Below are positions 34,411 through 45,300 of a DNA stretch of 64,000 nt, piece after piece. The first letter of the stretch is position 1. Each line of letters begins with the position of its first letter. Made by a program: the position numbers and the translations under genes. The notes under the pieces were generated by a model. That model worked only from the letters and a program-made list of their open reading frames with translations, did no database searches and was not told where the DNA came from. Source of the stretch: Silene latifolia (taxonomy: Eukaryota; Streptophyta; Magnoliopsida; Caryophyllales; Caryophyllaceae); the NCBI RefSeq assembly GCF_048544455.1, contig NC_133529.1, positions 56,704,271 through 56,768,270 on the forward strand, in the 5' to 3' direction.

Positions 34411-35011
34411 TGATGGGGCATATTCTGCACCGCTGACCAAGTCAACATATTGAGCAAGGTCAAAGATATCCACAGCAAGTCAGCGACTTAGACAGCCTAG
34501 CCGATGCAACCCATCGGCCTGCAGCTTGGGTCTCGGCATGGCAACCTGCCAGCCGGGGCACAAGCCCGCGTACTCATATCCAAGCCCCCTCGGCGGTGAG
34601 TCAACAGGGCCCGCCGGCCTGCCATAGGTCCCTCGGCCGAGGGGTAGATCAGTCTATCCACCTGCTAGCCACTTGGCCACTTGGCCACTACGTGACAAAA
34701 GGTGGAAGTCTATAAATACTCCTCAACCTTCATTGAGGAAAGGATCCACAAAACCTAAGAAACACTATTCATCTGGTATAATCTTCCTTATCTCTCTACA
34801 ATATACATTTAGCCAAGTAACAACTTATCCCTTAAGTTTACTGACTTGAGCGTCGGAGTGAGTACGCTTGGCACAAAGCCAAGCCCTCAGTTCGTTCATT
34901 GTTGCAGGAGAGGCCGAGAGGAACGATTAAGGGAAGCAGGATTCAGCTCAAGACATCATTCTATAAGCCACGGGTGGTAACAATACTTGCTCTGGAATTA
35001 CACCCAGAACA
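34411..35011 (+). repeat. 3' LTR of the Tat-like element
   Basis: 601 bp, starting TGATGGGGCATATTCTGC and ending ACCCAGAACA. It is preceded by the polypurine-like GGGGGCAAAT and followed by the target duplication CTTAG. Confidence 0.9.
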
Positions 35012-35032
35012 CTTAGGAAAACAAATATTATT

Positions 35033-35235
35033 ATACACAAATTCTTGTTTGTGACGGCACATATCCGTCACTCTTGAGTGACGGATACCATTTTACCTCA
35101 CAAAGTACCCACTTTTTCTCTCTCTGCAACACTATTCATGTGGTCCCCTTTCTCCACTAACCCATTTTGTTACCATTTTAACTCACAAAATATCCGTCAC
35201 AAATGGTAACCCGTCACAAGGGAGACCAATTGATT
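35033..35235. mobile_element. MITE with GTGACGG-type inverted ends
   Basis: The left side CTTGTTTGTGACGGCACATA pairs with the right side, reversed CCCTTGTGACGGGTTACC. Inner inverted phrases (ATCCGTCAC / GTGACGGAT) add to the fold. The exact ends and target duplication are not fixed; it lies just after the Tat-like element. Confidence 0.5.
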
Positions 35236-35521
35236 ATTATAAGCCAATGCAAAAGAAAAGGACGGTTGCATTCCTCAATTTTGAAATATGTGAATTGAAA
35301 ACAACTACGAAAAATGGCTAATGTTGGTCTTTCTTACTTGATCGTAGTTCAGTTAAACTCATCACTTTACAAATTAATTCTTAATTTGGCTTTATTTAGC
35401 TCAGCTCAGTCTAACTTCATTTAGTTCAGTTTTAACTCCTTTTAACCGAAAAGAAGATGCCTTTAGTACCACCAAACTCTTAAGGAGATTTTAGGTAAGG
35501 AGTATAAGGTAATTAGTATAA
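35236..35521. other. Intergenic sequence with a decayed MITE end
   Basis: The segment near 35345-35462 has TTAGCTCAGCTCAGTCTAAC-like phrases and ends CCGAAAAGAAGATGCC, similar to the MITE-like segment at 21868-22020. No gene is seen. Confidence 0.35.
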
Positions 35522-35627
35522 GAGTCTGTCTCATTATAGACGGACAATATCCGTCTATAGCTATAAACGGATAGTGTCCCTCTCACAAATTAAAGTGGGT
35601 AGTGCAAGTTAGGCCATGGGGGTATCT

Positions 35628-35799
35628 TGTAAAATATTATGTGGAAAATATTTTGATATTATTGATTAATGTGTTTGGTAATTACAATATGTGCATGTAT
35701 ATATATACATGAGACTTGTTCACGACAATTAACGACTAGAATAAGGAAACCGACAATAAATACAGAATAAGGAAATTAACAATATTACGATATCTCAAC
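35628..35799 (-). repeat. 3' LTR of the minus-strand copia element
   Basis: About 172 bp; on the + strand it starts TGTAAAATATTATGTGGAAA. It is followed on the + strand by the complement of the polypurine tract. Confidence 0.88.
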
Positions 35800-38700
35800 C
35801 CCCCCTCCCAGGTGGAGCGTGGGGATCAACATCGCACAACTTGGATAATAAATGCACGAACTGACGTGCTCCCAACACCTTAGTTAAAATGTCTGCAACT
35901 TGGTCAGATGTATGAACATAAGCTGGGGAAATAAGACCCATCCTGAATCGCATCCCGCACAAAATGACAATCGAGCTCAATATGCTTAGTTCGCTCATGA
36001 AAAACGAGGTTACGCGCAAGATGCAACGCTGCAGTATTATCACAATGAAGACGAGCGGGGGATTTGACAGAAACATGAAGGAAACGCAAAATACCTCGCA
36101 ACCATTTGACCTCACACGTCGCTGCTGCCATAGCACGGTATTCAGCTTCAGCGGAAGAAAGAGAAACAATGGATTATTTTTTTGTTTTCCAGGAAACAGG
36201 TGCACCACCCAACAAAACAAAATATGCAGTCAGAGACCGACGTGTTAATGGACAACTAGCCCAATCAGCGTCACAGTAAACAGACATAATAAGAGGCGTC
36301 CCAGACTTAAATAACAAACCTTGGCCGAGATGACTCTTAATATATCGAACCACGCGTAATACAACATGCCAATGTGACTCCCGCGGTGCGTGCATAAAAC
36401 AAGACAAAATGTGTACACTGTAGGATAAATCGGGTCGGGTATTGGTCAAATAAATTAAACGACCAACCAAACGACGATACCTCTCTGGGTCCGTGACTAA
36501 AGCATGAGCAGCCTCGGCTAATTTATGATTTTGCTCAATAGGAATGTTACCCGAACGTACTCAGAGTAGACCCGTTTCACTGAGAATATCAAGAGCGTAT
36601 TTTCTCTGCCTAAGAAAAATTCCATGCGAGCTCCTGGCTACCTCAAGGCGTAAGAAATATTTTAATGGACCCAAATCCTTCATATAAAAACATGTACTAA
36701 GATAATCTTTAACACGACGAATCCCCTCCGAATCATTACCTCCAATGATTAAATCGTCCACATAGACTAGAACATATACCTCAACATCAGAGGTATATGG
36801 TAACAAAACAAAGAATAGTCGGACATACACTACTGAAAACCGTAAGCAAGCAGAGAATTTGACAATTTCTCGAACCAACACCGAGAAGCTTGACGGAGGC
36901 CATATAATGACTTCTTAAGACGACATACTTTACAGGGTGTATCGATGGAATAACCAAGAGGCAATTTCATGTATACCTCTTCTTCCAGATCACCATGAAG
37001 GAAAGCATTGTGGACATCCATCTGATGCAATTCCCAATTCCGCGCCGCTGCAACTGCTAAAAAAACACGAACTGTGACCATTTTAGCAGTAGGAGCAAAG
37101 GTCTCAAAAAATCAATCCCTGCTTCTTGGCGATTGCCAAGTACAACGAGCCGAGCTTTGAACCTCTCAACGGAACCATCAGCACGTAATTTAACTTTATA
37201 AACCCATTTATTACCAATCGCTTTCTTCCCGGCAGGTAAGTCCACGACATCCCGGGTGCCATTTCGAAGTAGAGCATCAATTTCAAGAATCATAGCTTCG
37301 CACCACCGTTTGTCTTTTACTGCCTCACGAAAGGAAGTTGGCTCAACACAAGTATCTACTGCAACTACAAAAGCACGATGTCGCATAGAAAATTTATCAC
37401 AAGTAATAACGTGTGCTAAAGGATATGGCATACCTGAAGAAGGCGATTTGACGGGCTCACTGGAGGGAAGGCTATAATCTTCAATATCGTTAAGGACTCG
37501 AGCTCCTCCTGTCACATACTCATCTTCACTGTACTTGGACCAAGGTATATGAGGACGTTTTCCTTTCCCTAATTCCGTGTCATGAGAACCAGACGGATGA
37601 GAAGGTCCAAGTTCTGAAATATTATCACTATTACCTACACCATCAGTACCTGCACCTTCTATACCAGGTTCGACAATATCCACGACATCACCAGGCTCTT
37701 CCATGACACCTAACTCCTCTTGCCATTTTCTTCTGTCATACCACTCGGCACATCTCCTAAAATAATCTCTCCATCCACAAAGTCACCAGGAGGAATAAGA
37801 GCACCTCCTCTGTCCGTATGAACAGGACTAGTTCCGTCACGAGAAGCGTCGAGATATGGGAATACAAATTCATCAAATACCACATAACGAGATATAAAAA
37901 AATCTTTAGACTCCAAATCGTAAACTTCTCATCCCTTTTTACCAAATGGGTAACCAACAAAGATACATCGCCGACTACGTGACGCAAATTTGTCTCCATC
38001 TTTTCGAGTGTGTTTAGCGTAACACAAGCAACCAAAAATACGCAAATTATCATATGCAAGTTGTTTATTAAATAAAACCTCTTACGGTGACTTGCCTTGA
38101 AATAAAAAAGATGGGGTCCTATTAATCAAGTAACTGGCCGTTAGTGCACACTCTCCCCAAAATTCGACCGGTAAACCCGCCTGAAAACGCAATGCCCTTG
38201 CGACATTAAGGATGTGACAGTGTTTTCTCTCCACCCGGCCATTCTGTTGTGAAGTACCAACACAAGTGGTTTGATGTATAATACCATGAGTGTCGAAATA
38301 ATTACGCAGGCATGTGAATTTCGTCCCATTATCAGAACGAACAATCTTAACATCAACATTAAATTGTCGTTTTACCATAATTACAAAATTTTGTAATAGT
38401 TGAGAAACTTCATCCTTTGTTTTAATTAAATAGACCCATACAACACGAGAAAAATCATCAACCACAGTGAGAAAATATCGACTACCACAAGAAGACGCCA
38501 CACGATAATCGCCCCATAAGTCACAATGAATGAGTTCAAAAATCGACTTGGCTTTATTTTCACTAATAATGAACTTTTCCCTAAATGCATTTAGCACGCA
38601 AGCAAATATCACAAAGTTCCGTATCTTGTCTATTATTACTAGTACTATTAATAAACGGTAAAAGACTAACTACTCTCTTCGAAGGGTGCCCTAATCTACG

Positions 38701-40332
38701 ATGTCAAACCTCCATATTAGCCGATCCTTTGGATGCTGCGTGAACATCAGAGCTTGATTCCCCTTCCATAAGATATAGCCTTCCCCGCTGCTCACCCGTG
38801 CCAATCGTCTTCTTCGACATGCGGTCCTGTATGACACAAGTATTATTTGTGAAGTTAATCTCACAATCAATATCCTTAGACAATTGATAAATAGAAATGA
38901 GATTAAAATTGAAATCAGAAATAAAAAGAACATTTTGTAAAACCAAATTGCTTCCAAGAACAACACGTCCTTCTTTAGAGGCCTTGGAATGTTTCCCATT
39001 AAGAAGAGCCACCATACAAGGATTAATATCCTGTACATCCTTTAATATGTGAAAACATCCTGTCATATGGTGCGTTGCACCCGAATCGAGTAACCATAAA
39101 TCATTATTATCCGCCTTACCATTCATTCGCACTTTAGAAGACGATGCTTTAGCATGATTGACATAAGCATCCCATTGCTCCTTGGGAACGCTGACGAACT
39201 GTTCTTTATTATCGACTACTTCATCACTGACTCGTGATGCACTGGCAGCGCCCCTACCATGGGCTTGCATACCGCTGCTTCCTCCACGTCCACGACCACA
39301 AGCACCTCCATTCCCTCTGCCTCTATCACGCCTAGCCAATGATGTCAAAGCATGACTTACGATAATGTCCCCATTTGTTGCAGTGATCACATTTGGGACG
39401 ACCTTCATTCTCTTTGTCATCTCCCTCTTGTGGTCGCGCAGTATTGACGCTGGGTACAGAATGAGCAACGAATCCACCAACCGGAGCAGCCCTATTATCA
39501 CCTCTTCTGGCCTCCGTGACTTGGACAACCTTTCCTTTGACTCCTTCTTCTTGGATGAGCGTAGAATAGGCTCGATTCAGAGAAGGTAGAGGCTCTTGTA
39601 ATAGTAAATTTGATGCCACAGTGGAATAAGAAGTATCGATGCCCAGTAAAAAGTCATGAAGTTTATCTTCATCTCGTTTGTTGTCAAGTTGTTTATTTAA
39701 ACCACACTTACAGCCACCACAGGTACAAGTCGGTTGTCGATCAAACTTGTCAAGTTCATCCCAAAGCTTCTTAAGACGACCATAATATTCAGTGATTGTC
39801 TCCTTTTCGCCTTGCTTACAAGCCATGATCCCTTCGTCCTGTGCAACTTCGGACCATTACCAACGCTGAAACGTTGCTCAATATCATCTCATAATTCCTT
39901 AGCTTTATCGACATAAGAAATTGTTGAACCGAGATCAGGTTCGATGGTGTTAAAAATCCAATTGACAACCATGGCATTAACATGTACCAATCGTCTATCT
40001 CGTCTGAATCATCAGTGGGTTTCTCAATCGTCCCATCAATGAAACCTGTCTTCTTCTTTGCGCGCAAGACACCACGCATCTTGAGCGCCCATTCATCGTA
40101 ATTGTCTCCCTTCAATGTGACAAGAATTAATTTGTCTCCGGCCTTGTCAGATGTTGAGAGGAAATACGGACTGACTTTTGGCTTTAAATCCTTCGCCATG
40201 TCCTCTATTTCGGAATCAGAGGAATTGACTAGAGAACCGACTGGGGAATTGTGAATATTGTGCCCAGGCAAAACGTCTTCACCGTCTCCGTTATTACTCA
40301 CACGACGCTAGAAAAACCTAGCTCTGATACCA

Positions 40333-40503
40333 TGTAAAATATTATGTGGAGAATATTTTGATATTATTGATTAATGTGTTTGGTAATTACAATATGTGCA
40401 TGTATATATATACATGAGACTTGCACGACAATTAACGACTAGAATAAGGAAATCGACAATAAATACAGAATAAGGAAATTAACAATATTACGATATCTCA
40501 ACA
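40333..40503 (-). repeat. 5' LTR of the minus-strand copia element
   Basis: 171 bp, about three differences from the partner LTR. The complement of the methionine-tRNA primer site (GCTCTGATACCAT) lies at 40321-40333. Confidence 0.88.
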
Positions 40504-40610
40504 TATCCATTTCCCACCCACTTGTACTACCCACTTTAATTTGTGAGAGAGAGACTATCCGTCTATAACTATAGACGGATAGTGTCCGTCTATAATGAGA
40601 ATTTGTGTTA

Positions 40611-40924
40611 GGAGTCGTTTGGTTGATCAAGGAACTTAATTTTCCTAGGAAGTTCAATTTTATGGGAATTAAGTTCATGCATCCAATTCGGGTGAATTTG
40701 GCAAAAGTGTTTGGTTGCTCATGTAGGAATTAAATTTCATGGGAACTTCCAATGACCAAGGAGGAGTAGGTAAGTCAATTCCTATATCATATAGGTATTG
40801 AAAGTTCCTAGGAACTTCTAATTTCTCCATTTTCCAAAAAATATGGCAACCAAACAACTCATGTTTTTGCAATTCATGGAATTTTTCAATTCCTATGTTT
40901 TTCAAGTGTCAATCAAACAACCCC
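40611..40924. mobile_element. Harbinger-type (Tourist-like) MITE, 314 bp
   Basis: The ends GGAGTCGTTTGGTTGATC and, reversed, GGGGTTGTTTGATTGACA form an inverted repeat. The 3-bp target TTA is duplicated (40608-40610, 40925-40927). The interior is full of AGGAACTT/AAGTTCCT inverted phrases. It sits inside the 9-bp target duplication of the older Mutator-like MITE. Confidence 0.88.
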
Positions 40925-40933
40925 TTAGTATAA

Positions 40934-41156
40934 TTAGTGGTCGAGGAGAAAGGGAAAATAATTTTGGCGGTATGTAAATCTTATAACAAATCAACCATGT
41001 AATGAGATTACCAACAAATCAACCATGTAATGCTATTGTTCAACCCAATTCATGCAAGCATAAAGCACTGTTAGGCCATTAGATGTAATTAATTACAAGC
41101 TATTTCCCTCTAATCATAATTGAGCGGCCTTAACTCGATATTTAAGGGACCATAGT
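40934..41156. other. Short intergenic spacer
   Basis: About 220 bp of AT-rich sequence between the Harbinger MITE and the SIRE-like element. A near-exact duplication of ACAAATCAACCATGTAATG lies at about 40986-41034. No gene is seen. Confidence 0.5.
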
Positions 41157-41161
41157 GTAAA

Positions 41162-42379
41162 TGTTAGACTTATTTTATTGATGATGACAAGTCCTTCGTT
41201 TAATTCCCTATGTTTGTTAAGCTGTTGACAGGTTTATATGGATAATACTTTCGCTGAAGACGTATGGAGCTTGTATTGCATGAAGACCTAATTTTTCGTC
41301 TCGGTCTAGTCATTTGTACGGATATGGAACTTGTGCTTTGGATTAATTCAAGATAGTATGGCTTATCTTTGAAATAGTTTTAACTAGCAAAAGGATTTTC
41401 AAATCATATAATACTTTGTTAAATTTGTTTTGAAAAGAAATAAATAAATTTGTTTTGAAAAGAAATAATTTATTTGACAAAGTATTGTTAGTGCTTCCAT
41501 GTTTTAAGTAGTGCTTCCATAATTCAAGTAGTGCTTCCTTCTTTTAGGTAGTGCTTCCAACTTTAAGGAGTGCTTCCTTCTTCTAAGGTGTGCTTCCCCT
41601 TTCCTACGGAGTGCCTCATTTTAAGGAATGCTTTCACTTTTCAAAAGCATAGTTGATTAGAAGTTTTCCACTATAAATATTCATTTGCTTGGCTTCTACG
41701 TAGCACCTCACACATCAACAAAAACAAAAGAAATTATTTTTGGTGAAAATCCTTGAGAGCTTTAAACCGTGAGCTTCCCTTGTGTGCTTAAAACAATTTT
41801 TGCAAATCCCACTTTCATATGCTTTATTAGTTGTTTTGCAAAATTTCTTTTTAAGCCATCCTTTGAATTAATTTCTAAAGCATAAGTTCTCATATTCATT
41901 AGGAAATACTATCTCCATTGTTCCAATTGTTAAACCTTATAAGGAGATATTTTATGTTGTAATTTTCACTTTTGTGAGAGAGAGTTTTTGGGGTACGGGT
42001 TGTACTCGAGTCGCACGATCGGGTTGATCGTGGGGGTTTGCTTTGTAATCGGGGTTGGTTATCAAGTAAACATTAATAAAAGAGAGGTGGACGTAGACCT
42101 TTAGAGAGTAGGTCGAACCACGTTAAAAATATCGTGTGTTGTGCTTTCTTTTGTTTGGTTTTCGTTTCATTTTGTTATTTGTTTTCGTTTATTCTCTTAC
42201 GCGCTCAAACAGTACTGCACAACTCAGTTGTTTGAACAGTCATCGAGACTGTTCATATTGCCTGTGTACTAATCTGCGATAAAACGAAAACAAATCTTTT
42301 GCTTATATTTCGAATTTTTAAAAAAGGGTACTTAATTCACCCCCTCCCCCTCTTAAGTACCGGGTCAATAAACTCAACA
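41162..42379 (+). repeat. 5' LTR of the SIRE-like element
   Basis: 1,218 bp, starting TGTTAGACTTATTTTATTGA and ending ATAAACTCAACA. A TATA-like CTATAAATATTC lies near 41672. It includes the 20-bp phased repeat array at 41485-41635 and a tandem pair of AATTTGTTTTGAAAAGAAAT. Confidence 0.95.
41485..41635 (+). repeat. 20-bp phased GTGCTTCC repeats in the LTR, just upstream of TATA
   Basis: The core GTGCTTCC or a close form starts at about 41491, 41511, 41531, 41551, 41570, 41590 and 41611, a nearly exact 20-bp period with seven units that diverge downstream. The array lies about 40-180 bp before the TATA-like sequence. The same array is at about 49690-49840 in the other LTR. Confidence 0.9.
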
Positions 42380-42381
42380 AG

Positions 42382-42393
42382 TGGTATCAGAGC
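42382..42393 (+). other. Primer-binding site of the SIRE-like element
   Basis: TGGTATCAGAGC, complementary to the 3' end of plant initiator methionine tRNA, two bases after the LTR end. Confidence 0.92.
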
Positions 42394-45300
42394 CTCGTGC
42401 TCTTGATTGCTTTACCGCATAGAGTTTGATCCTTTGAGTTTATTTTTATTTTCGAAAATGAATTCCAAATCTGTCAAATGTCCTGTCTTCGATGGCACGG
42501 ACTATGGCTGGTGGAAAAATCGCATGATGCATTTCATTCAAGGAATAGATTATGAATGTTGGATCATCATTCAAAACGGTCCACTTGCGATTACTGTCAC
42601 TAATGCAACTAATGTGGTTAGTGAGAAAAATCCAAAGGACTACGACTCCGATGACTATAAGAAAGCGGAGAAGAATTCGAGGGCTATATCACTTCTGCAA
42701 TCCGGTATCGGTGATTCCGAGACTAGTCGGATTGCGGGGTGTAAAACAGCCAAAGAAATTTGGGACAGTTTAGAATTAGCTTATGAAGGAACTGATAGAG
42801 TTAAGCAGCAACGTATCGATATTCTTACTACTCAATATGAGTCTTTCAAAATGTTTCCAAATGAGTCGATTAAAAGTATGTCTTCTCGTCTTTCAAATAT
42901 TCGTAATGAACTTGCAAATCTCGGTAAAACCTATGAAACTCAGGAGATTCTCAGAAAAATTTTAAGGAGTCTTTCTAAAAGATGGTTACATAAAGTTACA
43001 GCTATTGAGGAGGGAAGAGACTTTCCTACTCTCACCTATGAGTCATTAATTGGTTCTCTTATGGCACACGAGATTGTTCTCGTAGATTATCCCGATGAGG
43101 AACCTAAAGCTAAGGGGATGGCCCTCAATGCCTTCTCAAGTGATAATGAAAGTGATCTTGAGGATGAAGTGGCCTTGTTGTCAAAACGAATTGCTAAAAT
43201 TATTAGAAAACAAAATCAAGAAAAGTTTGACAATTTTAAATCTAGAAAGGCTAGTCCTTCAAAATTTTCACCTTCTTCTTCTTCTTCTTCTTCTTCGTCA
43301 CGACCTATCTCTAGAATGGGCTGCTTTAAATGTGGCGATAGGGATCATCAGATCCGAAACTGCCCTAAATGGGAAGAAGAAAAATCTAGAGATAAACGTG
43401 ATAAAACTAAGCAGGAGTACAAACGTGCTATGATTGCTGCTGTTTGGGGTGAATCTGATTCTGAGGACGATGAACCTTCCAAAGAAGAGAAAGAAGAGAA
43501 GCTCTGCCTTAGAACAACCTACAAGCCGAGATCACAAAGAAAGACTCAAGAGGACTCTCTAAGATGTCTCATGGCAAATTCGGAAGCATCAGAAAGTGAC
43601 TCAGATAACGAGGTAAGTATTTTGAATCTTAAAGATCAAATTAGACTTTTGCCTAAAAATCAAATTATAAAATTACTAGATGAGGCACTAGATACTAATT
43701 ATGAACAAGGTAGACGTCTTGATGCTATGCAAATTGAAATAGAGAGTATTGCAAGTGAGAACATTGATTTGAAATACGATCTGAAGAGTATGTCAAAACG
43801 AACAATAGACCAGTCTGTCCATGATGAACTTTTCGAGAGAACGAAATTTTAGCCATTAAAGTCCACGACTTAACTAATGAACTAAATAAGGTTAAAACTC
43901 AAATAGACGACCAGTCTGCTCAAAATGAACTTTCGAGAAAACAAAATTTTAGTCAAAAAGGTCCATGATTTAACGAATGAACTAAATGAGATTAAAACAG
44001 TACATGTTACTAGTTCAAACACATATTCTGAAGTTTGTTCCAAGTTTGATAGACTCAATTCTGATTATGATGCTTTAATCATTAAAAATAAAGACTTGTT
44101 ATTACGAGTAAGCAACTTGGAATTTGATTTAAATAATGCTCGTAATGTGGCCGCTAAATGGGAAGGAAGTGAGGTGGTGTTAGACTTTCTAGTTAATCAA
44201 TCTAAAAACACCAACAAGCTTGGATTAGGTTATGATCCACGTTCTGATTCCAAGCAACACGATCATCAATATCGTACTGTTTGGGTTCCTGAACAAAAAG
44301 TAAACACACCTCATGACTGTCCAAAAGCAGAATGACTCTGTTTCGATAGCATCAAACGACTGAACTTTATGAACGAGATTTTCGCAAGCGTAAGTACGTG
44401 GGCCTACCTGAATATATTCTTTGCAAATTTTGTGGTAAGACAGGACACGTATTTAATGCATGTAAAAAACGACTAAACTATCTAGATAAGAACTTTCGTG
44501 TTGTAAAGAAAATATGGATTAGGAAAGATGTCTTAGATTTGGTTCGTCATAACAAGGGACCCAAGCTTGTTTGGGTTCCTAAAACCTCTAACTAATTCTT
44601 TTTATAGGGCCTGAAGAGAGGAAGCAGCCGTTGGTATCTAGATAGCGGATGTTCACGACATATGACAGGTAATAGAAATCAATTTCTCTCTTTATCGGCC
44701 CATGATGGTGGAAATGTGACATTTGGAGACAACACAAAAGGTGAGGTTGTTGGTATTGGCAAAGTCGGTAAGTCTCACACACTTTCCATTGATGATGTGC
44801 TGCTTGTTAGAGGTCTAAAACACAACTTGATTAGTATATCCCAATTATGTGACAAAGGGTACAAGGTTGAATTTCATAAAAAATTCTGTTATGTAATAAA
44901 GGGAAGTACTAATGAAATTGTGCTTGAAGGTAATCGAGTGAATAACATTTATATGGTTGATTTAGAAAAAATTCCAAAAGAAACCATTAATTGTTTATCT
45001 GTGATGCAAAACGATCCTCATTTATGGCATAAGAGATTCGGACATGTCGGCTTTTCTTCAATGAACAAATTGTGCAAACTTGAACTAGTTGATGGTCTAC
45101 CATCTATGAAATTTGAAATTGAAGGACTTTGTGATATTTGTGCTCGTTGTAAACATGTCCGAAGCTCTTTTAAGTCCAAAAAATTTGTTAGTACCACCAA
45201 GCCTCTAGAACTCATTCACATGGACTTATGTGGTCCGATGAGGATTAGAAGCCGAGGTGGAAGTCTTTATGTGTGTGTTCTAGTGGATGATTATTCCCGG

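Larger units (their letters stand above)
26952..35011 (+). mobile_element. Non-autonomous Tat-lineage Ty3/gypsy retrotransposon with antisense genes
   Basis: LTRs at 26952-27542 and 34411-35011 are flanked by the duplicated target CTTAG (26947-26951, 35012-35016). The primer site TGGCGCCGTCTGTGGGGA follows the left LTR, and GGGGGCAAAT precedes the right one, so the element is + strand. Parts: gag at about 27.9-28.8 kb (a Gag-like stretch with SYMSVWEQPDEVQCRVF), a retropepsin-like region at about 29.2-29.7 kb (IDTGAYTNIMF), tandem repeats at 30.1-30.7 kb, and antisense reading frames at 31.1-33.7 kb. No reverse transcriptase, RNase H or integrase is recognisable, so it is non-autonomous. The sense frames are broken several times. 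Additional reading frames, some antisense, are known in Tat elements such as Retand. The LTRs differ by roughly 3 to 4 percent, so the insertion is of moderate age. Confidence 0.85.
35628..40503 (-). mobile_element. Ty1/copia retrotransposon with short LTRs, minus strand
   Basis: LTRs of about 172 bp lie at 35628-35799 and 40333-40503, with TATCT/TATCC outside (one mismatch). On the minus strand the primer site ATGGTATCAGAGC follows the right-hand LTR and the polypurine run CCTGGGAGGGGGGG precedes the left-hand one. Parts, minus strand: gag at about 40.3-39.3 kb with a zinc knuckle (CDHCNKWGHYRKSC), protease near 39.1 kb (LLDSGATHHMTG), integrase at 38.6-38.1 kb (TTCVGTSQQNGRVERKHCHI), reverse transcriptase at 37.3-36.6 kb ([11 protein letters not shown]), RNase H at 36.3-35.8 kb. 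All parts are present in order, with roughly half a dozen or more breaks. The LTRs differ at about three places, so it is fairly recent. Retrofit/Ale-like lineage is a guess from the short LTRs and Gag text. Confidence 0.92.
35522..40607. mobile_element. Mutator-like MITE split by a copia element
   Basis: The left arm (35522-35627) starts GAGTCTGTCTCATTATAGAC and the right arm (40509-40607) ends with its near-complement, reversed CACAAATTCTCATTATAGAC. The 9-bp target TTAGTATAA lies at 35513-35521. The right copy is split: TTA at 40608-40610, then a Harbinger-type MITE, then TTAGTATAA at 40925-40933 (one TTA being the Harbinger duplication). The MITE alone is about 205 bp. It is related to 20979-21153 and 52429-52610. 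Confidence 0.85.
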
